DNA of 5,052 bases from Alphaproteobacteria bacterium (GTDB taxonomy: Bacteria > Pseudomonadota > Alphaproteobacteria > Micropepsales > Micropepsaceae). Position numbers and translations under genes: made by a program. Below are positions 1 to 5,052 of this stretch, piece after piece. The notes beneath the pieces are model-generated. The model was not told the origin of the DNA, searched no databases, and worked only from the letters and a program-made list of their open reading frames with translations. The stretch's first letter is position 1. Every line of letters starts with the position of its first letter. The stretch lies in assembly GCA_003451645.1 (NCBI GenBank), contig DMER01000030.1, positions 8,031 to 13,082 on the forward strand, given 5' to 3'.

Positions 1-74
1 GCTGGATTCGAACCAGCGTAGGCGAAGCCAACGGATTTACAGTCCGTCCCCTTTAGCCACTCGGGCACCCTTCC
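1..74 (-). tRNA. tRNA-Tyr (anticodon GTA), 3' end cut by window edge
   Basis: Read on the minus strand, this is a class II tRNA. The 5' acceptor strand GGAAGGG is at 74-68, followed by T8 and G9 and a D-arm of the GAGTGGCTAAAGG type. The anticodon stem-loop is ACGGA-CTGTAAA-TCCGT, with anticodon GTA at 40-38. A 13-nt variable arm (18-30) folds as GGC-TTC-GCC, and the T-arm is GCTGG-TTCGAAT-CCAGC (17-1). A long variable arm with a GTA anticodon is characteristic of bacterial tRNA-Tyr. The window stops exactly at the end of the T-stem, so the 3' acceptor strand, discriminator base and any encoded CCA lie outside. The gene is divergent from rlmB. Confidence 0.97.
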
Positions 75-155
75 AAGGCGGTCGCCCAACGGGAATTGCT
101 TTGGGGCCTTGGCGCCGGGGCGCCCATGCGCTAAGCCGCCCATTGGGAAAGGCTG

Positions 156-184
156 CATATTGTGGAAGTTGGCAGTCCTGTCAA
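156..184 (-). promoter_or_regulatory. Candidate promoter for tRNA-Tyr
   Basis: On the minus strand there is a perfect TTGACA (-35 consensus) at 184-179. A 17-nt spacer separates it from AATATG at 161-156, a weak -10 matching TATAAT at three positions; shifted versions CAATAT or TATGCA match no better. The box points toward the tRNA gene and would leave a leader of roughly 75 nt before the mature 5' end at 74. Strong TTGAC-type -35 elements are common at alphaproteobacterial stable-RNA promoters, which is the main support. The -10 assignment is uncertain and the start site has not been mapped. Confidence 0.4.
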
Positions 185-210
185 CTGCCCGTGTGATGCC
201 CGGGCGCAAA

Positions 211-996
211 ATGGATCGGCTTTCAATGCGCCAGAAGACCCGTAAAGGCCGCGAGGGGGCGCCTGCCCGGCCGCCCGCCTCAGGCCAGTCCTATTGGATT
301 TGGGGCCAGCACGCGGTCCTGGCGGCGCTTGGCAACCCGGACCGGCTGGTGAGCCGCCTCCTCCTTGCCCAAGGCCGTGAGGCCGCGCCAGGGCTGCCAG
401 GCCTTGCCACGCGCGGGGTCGCGCCTGAGACGGTGCCGGGCGAGCGTTTGGCTGCGCTCCTGCCCGCCGACTGCGTCCACCAGGGCATCGCCGCCCTGGT
501 CGGCCCCATGCCCGAGGTCAGCCTCGCTGAGATCGCCGAGACCGGCGCCTCACCGCGCCGGATCGTGGTTCTCGACCAGGTGACCGATCCCCACAATGTC
601 GGCGCCATCTTGCGCAGCGCCGCAGCCTTTGGCGCCCTTGCCCTTGTACTCCAGGACCGCCATGCGCCGCCGGTTAGCGGCACGCTCGCCAAGGCCGCCT
701 CCGGCGCGACCGAACTTGTGCCGGTCGTGCGGGTCGTCAATATCGCCCGCGCTTTGGAGGAACTCGCCGATTACGGCTATCTGCGGCTAGGCCTTGCGGA
801 TGAAGCGGCCGAGGACATTCGGCTCATGCCGCGCGACCGGGATATCGCCTTGGTGCTTGGCGCCGAGGGGCCGGGATTGCGGCGGCTGACGCGGGAGCGC
901 TGCGACCGGCTTGTGCGTCTGCCAACGCAGGCGCACATGCCCAGCCTCAATGTCTCCAACGCAGGCGCCGCGGCCCTGTTCGCGCTCTTGCCTTAA
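211..996 (+). CDS. rlmB: TrmH/SpoU-family 23S rRNA (guanosine-2'-O-)-methyltransferase, RlmB type
   Basis: This protein transfers a methyl group from S-adenosylmethionine to a ribose 2'-OH. E. coli RlmB modifies G2251 in the 23S rRNA P-loop. From ATG 211 it is 261 aa, close to E. coli RlmB (243 aa). A basic N-terminal tail is followed by the substrate-binding domain (WGQHAVLAAL from about residue 32, VHQGIAALV near 90). The SPOUT knot domain has all three SpoU motifs: DPHNVGAILRSA with N129 and R135, GAEGPG at 217-222, and SLNVSNA at 245-251. The frame stays open back to an ATG at 109. I prefer 211 because the extra 34 residues resemble no family sequence and would cover the tRNA promoter candidate. 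ATG 226 (256 aa) is also possible; no start has a strong Shine-Dalgarno. The stop overlaps the convergent DUF3089 gene. Family certain, exact target inferred. Confidence 0.93.
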   Translation: MDRLSMRQKTRKGREGAPARPPASGQSYWIWGQHAVLAALGNPDRLVSRLLLAQGREAAPGLPGLATRGVAPETVPGERLAALLPADCVHQGIAALVGPMPEVSLAEIAETGASPRRIVVLDQVTDPHNVGAILRSAAAFGALALVLQDRHAPPVSGTLAKAASGATELVPVVRVVNIARALEELADYGYLRLGLADEAAEDIRLMPRDRDIALVLGAEGPGLRRLTRERCDRLVRLPTQAHMPSLNVSNAGAAALFALLP

Positions 997-2132
997 GGTT
1001 GCGGCCGACCGCGAGCATTGGCAAAGGCCGCGATGCGCGCCGCAGCGTTGAGGCGCAGGTCCATATGGAAAAGCGGGTACTCAAGTCCATGATAATTATC
1101 GCCCCTGACAACCAGGGCCTTAAGCTGCGGATGGGTTTGTTCGGACACCCACAACAGGCCCTTGTCACAGCGTGCTGACGCCAGACCCGGCAAAGGCTTG
1201 CCCAGCGGACCAAAGACCACGCCGGTCGCAATGTCCTTTGTGAAGAAGGCGTTCTGGAAGCGCCCTGAGGGCAGAACTGCGCCCTTGTGTGTTTGCGCTT
1301 CAGCTGGCCCGCCGTCCTTGCGCCAATTCAATGGGTTTACACAGACCAAACCGTCCATGGTCTCGTCTGGATTGCCCTTAGGCCCGAACGCCGCATAATG
1401 GATCAGGCAGCCGGTCTGGTCCGCCGCGTCGCAGACCTTCACTGTCTTCAGCGCCGCTGCTTCGGCCTCTTTGACCTTGCTGCCGATGAGGTAGGCCGCA
1501 ATCATGCGCTCAGCCAACGCGGTCCCATCGACGCGCTCAGCCAAAAGACGAAAGCCGTGTGTCGTTCCTTGGCTGTGGCTCGCCAAGATGAAAGGGGCGT
1601 CCGGACCAATGCGGGCGAGGAAATTCTCAAAGGCCCGCACCACATCTGTATAGGCGAAGTCCATCGCCTTTTGGCCAATGTCTTCCGGTGCCGCAATGTA
1701 GCGATAGATCGACGCCTCCCGATAGCGCGGGGCATAGATATCGCAACAGCTAGAGAACACCGATGCTTGGTTGGCCATCATCCATTTGGTGTTCTCCTCG
1801 GTGCGGCTATTGGGATCGAGGGGGGAGTTCCAGTCACCGCCGTGCAAGTGGCCCGTTGGGTGGACAAAGAATACCGATGGGCGCGCTGCGCCCGGCGAGG
1901 CCGCAACGCCTTCTGGTACCATGAGCGCGAGGCTTTGCTGCCCCGGTAGCGCCGCCCAAAATGCTGCCTTTGCATAGTCAGGGTCCGGCGCCTTCTTGCT
2001 GAGGTCCCAGCCATGCTGCGGCCCAGTGAGCAAGGCAAACAACTTTGGCGCATTGCCGGTGAACACGACCGCGGCTGCCGCAATGCCCAGGATCAACAGC
2101 CCCCACAAGAGCGCCTTGATGATCCTCAACAT
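993..2132 (-). CDS. Membrane-anchored DUF3089 alpha/beta-hydrolase-like protein
   Basis: This 379-aa protein matches the DUF3089 family, alpha/beta-hydrolase-like proteins of unknown substrate. An N-terminal hydrophobic segment (about residues 8-25, preceded by R3 and K6) should anchor it with the catalytic domain in the periplasm. Recognised hallmarks are VFFVHPTGHLHGGDWNSPLD (87-106), SVFSSCCDIYAPRYREAS (124-141), AYTDVVRAFENFL (160-172), the nucleophile elbow ASHSQGTTHG with Ser187, and NYHGLEYPLFHMDLR near 347-360, where His348 is the likely catalytic His. The elbow reads S-H-S-Q-G rather than the more usual G-H-S-Q-G. The start is supported by GAGAGG ten bases upstream (2143-2148). It lies 37 bp downstream of a YkuD gene on the same strand, probably co-transcribed. 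Its TAA overlaps the rlmB stop. Family confident; substrate not known, with an ester or amide only inferred from the fold. Confidence 0.88.
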   Translation of the reverse strand: MLRIIKALLWGLLILGIAAAAVVFTGNAPKLFALLTGPQHGWDLSKKAPDPDYAKAAFWAALPGQQSLALMVPEGVAASPGAARPSVFFVHPTGHLHGGDWNSPLDPNSRTEENTKWMMANQASVFSSCCDIYAPRYREASIYRYIAAPEDIGQKAMDFAYTDVVRAFENFLARIGPDAPFILASHSQGTTHGFRLLAERVDGTALAERMIAAYLIGSKVKEAEAAALKTVKVCDAADQTGCLIHYAAFGPKGNPDETMDGLVCVNPLNWRKDGGPAEAQTHKGAVLPSGRFQNAFFTKDIATGVVFGPLGKPLPGLASARCDKGLLWVSEQTHPQLKALVVRGDNYHGLEYPLFHMDLRLNAAARIAAFANARGRPQP

Positions 2133-2169
2133 ATGTTCCCAGCCTCTCTAAATGGATGCTTGCCTCGGG

Positions 2170-3393
2170 CTACATGATTGTGGCGATGGTGTCCGTGCTC
2201 GGCCCGCCATAATTCTCGATAACGACCAGAACGCGGTAGCCGAGCTTGGTCAGGATGCGCCCTTTCGTGTCCCGCCGCATCAGGCCGTTGGTGCTCTGCG
2301 TGCCCGTATTAGGGTCGATCTTGAGCTGTGGCACGCGGCCGCCGTAATTCTCGGTGATCAACTTGTACAGCACCTTGGCGTTTTCGGGCGATAGCCTGAT
2401 GCAGCCTTTGCTCGCTCGCCTTCCGAGGTCGATGTCTTCCGCCGGTCCGGTACCGTGGATCGCGAGACCCGAAACCCGCCCCTCTGTTTGCCAATCAAAG
2501 AACATGGCGTGCGGCATGGGCGCCTTCCATTGCCGCGAGGTGTAATCCGCGAAGAAACGCGACCGATCTAAGCGAAAGAAGCCTTCAGGAGTGTCAGTAT
2601 CCATGGCAACCCCATGCGGGTTGACCATCACCTCCTCCTTGCCCGTAGAGACCATCCATTTATGGACGACCGCGAGCCGCTCGTCAGGCTGCTTTGCCAT
2701 CACATACATGCGCTGCGCCCACTCGCCGTTCTCTGCTTTGCTGACGTACAGGTACAGGTCAAAATACTTCCGTAACTCAGGCGAGATGCGCGCCAGCAGC
2801 CGGGCTTCCACCGGATGGATCTCGGCACGCTCAGTACCAGGCACTCCATCGGCCAATTTGAGGTCACCGGCACGCGCCTTAGCGACCCGGGCGGCCTGCT
2901 CAACGGCCTGGAATTCATCACGCAAATTGGTCAACGTTGCCGCCGACAGGTCCGCCGCCGCGATTGCGTCCGGGGTTATGAGCGCATGCGGCGCAACCAG
3001 TTGATTTGTGCCACCAGCAATCGCCGCTTCCATCGTCGTCGCCAGCGCGTTCTCAAACTCTGGCTTCAAAGCGCCCGCCGCTGAATGCGAGGTGGTGCCG
3101 ACGACCCGGAATGGTAATTGCGCTTTGGTCTGCTCTGCGGTGGCGAGCGCAACGGCATCTTTGATTTGAGGTTCCGCAGTCTCAGGTGCTGCGAGCGCAG
3201 TCTGAATGAGCGTCTGAAGCGCTTCATGGCCGTCAAGGACGGCAGTATCGATTGCCTGAGTCACAACTGGCCGCAATGCTGCGGCATCCGACATGACCTT
3301 TTGGCCATGCGCGCTCTCAAGCGCCAAATAGCTAGAAAATCCCGCCGCAGCGCACACGAACCCAGCTGCAAGCTTCCCCAACCACGTGTCCAT
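2170..3393 (-). CDS. L,D-transpeptidase-family (YkuD) protein with N-terminal membrane anchor
   Basis: This 407-aa protein has a C-terminal YkuD catalytic domain. Classical members cross-link peptidoglycan stem peptides (3-3 links) or attach lipoproteins to it in the periplasm, using a Cys nucleophile. A hydrophobic stretch at about 8-25 acts as anchor or uncleaved signal; residues 30-200 are an Ala-rich, probably helical region with no domain I recognise. The YkuD core starts near KYFDLYLYVSKAE (209-221). It continues through DTPEGFFRLD and APMPHAMFFD (291-300) to catalytic His313 (AIHGTG) and Cys331 (RRASKGCIRLSP). The usual S-H-G-C is S-K-G-C here, with 17 residues between His and Cys. An in-frame TGA two codons upstream fixes ATG 3393 as the first possible ATG, and GGTGAT (3401-3406) is a plausible ribosome site. 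It is paralogous to the upstream YkuD gene. Family sure; activity with the altered motif is inferred. Confidence 0.9.
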   Translation of the reverse strand: MDTWLGKLAAGFVCAAAGFSSYLALESAHGQKVMSDAAALRPVVTQAIDTAVLDGHEALQTLIQTALAAPETAEPQIKDAVALATAEQTKAQLPFRVVGTTSHSAAGALKPEFENALATTMEAAIAGGTNQLVAPHALITPDAIAAADLSAATLTNLRDEFQAVEQAARVAKARAGDLKLADGVPGTERAEIHPVEARLLARISPELRKYFDLYLYVSKAENGEWAQRMYVMAKQPDERLAVVHKWMVSTGKEEVMVNPHGVAMDTDTPEGFFRLDRSRFFADYTSRQWKAPMPHAMFFDWQTEGRVSGLAIHGTGPAEDIDLGRRASKGCIRLSPENAKVLYKLITENYGGRVPQLKIDPNTGTQSTNGLMRRDTKGRILTKLGYRVLVVIENYGGPSTDTIATIM

Positions 3394-3514
3394 CGTTCAC
3401 ATCACCATGCCGTCCCCGTTCAAACAATGTACGCACGGAGAGGCCTTCCTCAAAGGCCAATATCATCCTGAACCGTAAGCAAAAATCAAAGTAGCAGAAA
3501 TGCCACATCCGCCA

Positions 3515-3550
3515 GACGGCGACCGGTCCCAAAGCACCAGCCGCCACGTC
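3515..3550 (-). terminator. Possible hairpin after the upstream YkuD gene
   Basis: On the minus strand, two bases after the TAA at 3555-3553, the arm GACGTGGCGGCTGG (3550-3537) can pair with CCGGTCGCCGTC (3526-3515). This gives 12 pairs including two G-U, with a 2-nt bulge and a 10-nt loop. There is no immediate U-run; the nearest T-rich stretch is around 3505-3481. It could be an attenuating or 3'-end-stabilising structure rather than a classical terminator. The folding was done by eye, with no energy calculated. Confidence 0.3.
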
Positions 3551-3552
3551 TT

Positions 3553-4470
3553 TTAATGGGTATATGCCACGACTGGTGCGATCATACCGCGACCATCGAA
3601 GTCCTCGATCATCAGCACAGCCTTGTAACCATGCTCGAGCACCAGTTGGCCCCGCCCATCCCGGGCCGCGCGGCCCCAACGGTCGGTCGAACCGCGGGTC
3701 TCCGCGAAAACAGGAACCATACCAGCCGTAGTGTTTTTGATCTTATAGAACAATTCTTTAGCGTTCTTTGGGCTTAACCGAATGCAGCCGCCTGAGTCGC
3801 GGCGCCCGAGGCGCGCGATTTTGGACGCACTGCCGGCGGCATGGATGGCAAGGCCCGTGGGGTTCCCCCTGTGCCGCAGGTCAAAGAACATGGCGTGCGG
3901 CATTGGCGCGTTGTCATACAACCTGGAAAAATAAGTCGCGTAGAAGCGATCAGGATCGAGCTTGTAGATACCCTCGGGCGTCGAAGGCACTTGACGGCGG
4001 CCCTTCCACATTTCCGGGACTTCCCGGCCGGTGGACACCCGCCATTCCGCATAGGGTTGCAACGAACCCTCAGTGTCACGCTCGAAAATGAACATCCGCT
4101 GGCCCATCGGCTGACGGTCGGACTTTGACACATACATGAACAGGTCGAAATAACTTTCGATTTCGTCCGGTAACGCTTCGAACATCCGCCCTTGGGCCAA
4201 GTCAATCCGGCCTTGCTGCAACGTATCAGACGGCTCAAACGCTTGCGTCTGGCGCATGTCGTAAACCGGCGCGGGGGCTACGGCGCGGGCGCGGCGGCGA
4301 TGAATGAAATCCCGTTCGTCCGTCACTAGCGGCGACCTGACAATCAACCGGCCGTCCTCAGTGCGCGTCGTCATGGCGGACGCAATTTGAAGCGTGTCTT
4401 GAGACTGCGAGTATGCAGGGACCGTCAGAGCGAGAGCGGCAAGAGCAACAGACACGGAGCGCAAGAGCAT
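3553..4470 (-). CDS. Secreted L,D-transpeptidase-family (YkuD) protein
   Basis: This 305-aa protein starts with a typical Sec signal peptide: R4, hydrophobic ALAALALTV, and probable cleavage after A-Y-S at residue 21. A linker of about 80 residues, including a basic HRRRAR patch (57-62), precedes the YkuD core, which begins at SYFDLFMYVSKSD (106-118). It continues with STPEGIYKLD (163-172), APMPHAMFFD (188-197), AIHAAGS with catalytic His210, and RRDSGGCIRLSP with Cys229. The usual S-H-G-C His is Gly here, and 18 residues separate His and Cys, longer than in classical members. Its 76 residues after Cys equal the number in the downstream paralog, and long blocks are identical, so the pair arose by duplication. 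A run of five G about seven bases before ATG 4470 may serve as a ribosome site. The expected role is periplasmic peptidoglycan remodelling. Family sure; substrate not known. Confidence 0.91.
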   Translation of the reverse strand: MLLRSVSVALAALALTVPAYSQSQDTLQIASAMTTRTEDGRLIVRSPLVTDERDFIHRRRARAVAPAPVYDMRQTQAFEPSDTLQQGRIDLAQGRMFEALPDEIESYFDLFMYVSKSDRQPMGQRMFIFERDTEGSLQPYAEWRVSTGREVPEMWKGRRQVPSTPEGIYKLDPDRFYATYFSRLYDNAPMPHAMFFDLRHRGNPTGLAIHAAGSASKIARLGRRDSGGCIRLSPKNAKELFYKIKNTTAGMVPVFAETRGSTDRWGRAARDGRGQLVLEHGYKAVLMIEDFDGRGMIAPVVAYTH

Positions 4471-4598
4471 TCAAAACCCCCAAATTACTAGCGGTCTGCC
4501 CGGCCCTGCGGCCAAGCTGTCATCCCACCGCAACACGCAAGTCATTTCCCCAACGCGTGCACTGCCGACGGGAACACTGACTGATTCTATAACAAAGT

Positions 4599-5052
4599 TC
4601 AATTGCCGTTTCGTAAGACTTCGTGAGCCATAAAAACTTCATCGTAAAGATCGTTATCAACCCGCAATGACCGGCTCAAACGCCCATAGACCGTAAATCC
4701 ATGACGTAAATAGAGTTTTTGCGCGGCTGCGTTTTCAGAATTCACGGTTAAAACAATCTGAAGGTAGCGGCTCTTTGCCGCGCGTAAGCACGCGTCCATC
4801 AGAGCCGACGCCAGCCCACTGCCCCTGCTTTCAGGCGTGACATAAAAGGCACCGAGTTCTGCAATGTGGCTGAGCTTGCGCGGACGGCGGGCGGAGAGCG
4901 ACGCACAGCCTGCCAAGACTGCCTCTGCGAAGCCGCCAAAGACATGCGCGTCATCGAGCCAGCGTTCCCATCGCTCGCGCGGCAGGTCCACCTCTTCCTC
5001 ATAGGACGCGCCGAAAGCCTCGGGGTGGGTCTTCAGACCTGACAGCCTGAGC
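4599..5052 (-). CDS. GNAT-family N-acetyltransferase, 5' end beyond the window
   Basis: The frame is open to the right edge, giving 150 residues and a TGA stop at 4601-4599. A GTG at 4991-4989 could start a 130-aa protein. However, the 20 codons before it read LRLSGLKTHPEAFGASYEEE, the typical N-terminal GNAT helix ('...LK..PEAFG.S.EEE'), so the true start lies outside the window. Acetyl-CoA-binding motif A is ELGAFYVTPESRGSGLASAL with the R-G-S-G-L-A loop. Motif B is the NSENAAAQKLYLRHGF segment that ends in a family-typical Y..HGF. GNAT enzymes move an acetyl group from acetyl-CoA to an amine; nothing here shows whether the acceptor is a protein, a metabolite or an antibiotic. The 3' third is much poorer in G+C than the 5' part. 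The gene is cytoplasmic, with no evident functional link to the YkuD genes 128 bp downstream. Confidence 0.9.
   Translation of the reverse strand, partial: LRLSGLKTHPEAFGASYEEEVDLPRERWERWLDDAHVFGGFAEAVLAGCASLSARRPRKLSHIAELGAFYVTPESRGSGLASALMDACLRAAKSRYLQIVLTVNSENAAAQKLYLRHGFTVYGRLSRSLRVDNDLYDEVFMAHEVLRNGN

Noticed and set aside
111..124. GGCGCC-GG-GGCGCC repeat before rlmB
   Set aside because: Each half is itself a palindrome, so the inverted repeat is expected by chance in GC-rich sequence. No regulator site is recognised.
1287..1949. Long plus-strand open frame (220 aa)
   Set aside because: It lies wholly antisense to the DUF3089 gene, whose family motifs are clear. The translated sequence resembles no family and has shadow-frame composition.
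2591..3004. Plus-strand open frame (137 aa)
   Set aside because: It is antisense to the anchored YkuD gene, rich in Ser, Arg and Ala as expected from a shadow frame, and has no ribosome site or recognisable domain.
3460..3505. TTGATT ... GATATT promoter for the anchored YkuD gene on the minus strand
   Set aside because: The spacer is 19 bases with partial matches in both boxes, too weak to call.
3332..3679. Minus-strand open frame (115 aa) spanning the gap between the YkuD genes
   Set aside because: It overlaps the ends of both YkuD genes in another frame and is rich in Gly, Arg and Trp with no motif. It is best explained by chance in GC-rich DNA.
4571..4590. TATAGAAT-like box on the minus strand as -10 for the secreted YkuD gene
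   Set aside because: No acceptable -35 lies 16-19 bases upstream, and the box is over 100 bases from the start. It may simply reflect local AT-richness.
4599..4991. GNAT gene starting at GTG 4991 as a complete 130-aa protein
   Set aside because: The 20 in-frame codons upstream encode the conserved GNAT N-terminal helix, so the gene continues past the window edge.

Overview
The window looks like chromosomal DNA from an alphaproteobacterium. It is GC-rich (over 70% G+C in parts of rlmB, roughly 45-60% elsewhere). It carries a class II tRNA-Tyr divergent from an RlmB-type rRNA methyltransferase, and envelope proteins of the YkuD and DUF3089 families. The lineage call rests on protein style and my recollection of this tRNA-Tyr/rlmB arrangement, not on a search; I cannot name a family or genus. 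No mobile element, CRISPR array or phage gene is visible.

Layout from left to right: (1) 1-74, minus strand, tRNA-Tyr(GUA), cut by the left edge just after its T-stem. (2) 75-210, a divergent intergenic region with a TTGACA-type promoter candidate for the tRNA. (3) 211-996, plus strand, rlmB. (4) 993-2132, minus strand, a membrane-anchored DUF3089 alpha/beta-hydrolase that converges on rlmB; the two stop codons share one TTAA. (5) 2170-3393, minus strand, a membrane-anchored L,D-transpeptidase-fold (YkuD) protein, 37 bp upstream of the DUF3089 gene. (6) 3553-4470, minus strand, a second YkuD protein with a cleavable signal peptide, clearly paralogous to the first. (7) 4599-5052, minus strand, a GNAT acetyltransferase open to the right edge. 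The gaps at 2133-2169, 3394-3552 and 4471-4598 contain no gene I can support. No gap exceeds 300 bp.

The four protein genes on the minus strand lie head-to-tail. The most coherent unit is the YkuD pair plus the DUF3089 hydrolase. All three are predicted to be exported or anchored with their catalytic domains in the periplasm, which suggests a cell-envelope module, possibly for peptidoglycan cross-linking or protein attachment; the substrate is unknown. Both YkuD paralogs keep the catalytic Cys and upstream His but replace the His of the usual S-H-G-C motif, and the His-Cys spacing is lengthened. They therefore form a divergent subgroup and are the most interesting part of the window. RlmB and tRNA-Tyr are translation housekeeping genes, and the GNAT gene has no evident link to the module.
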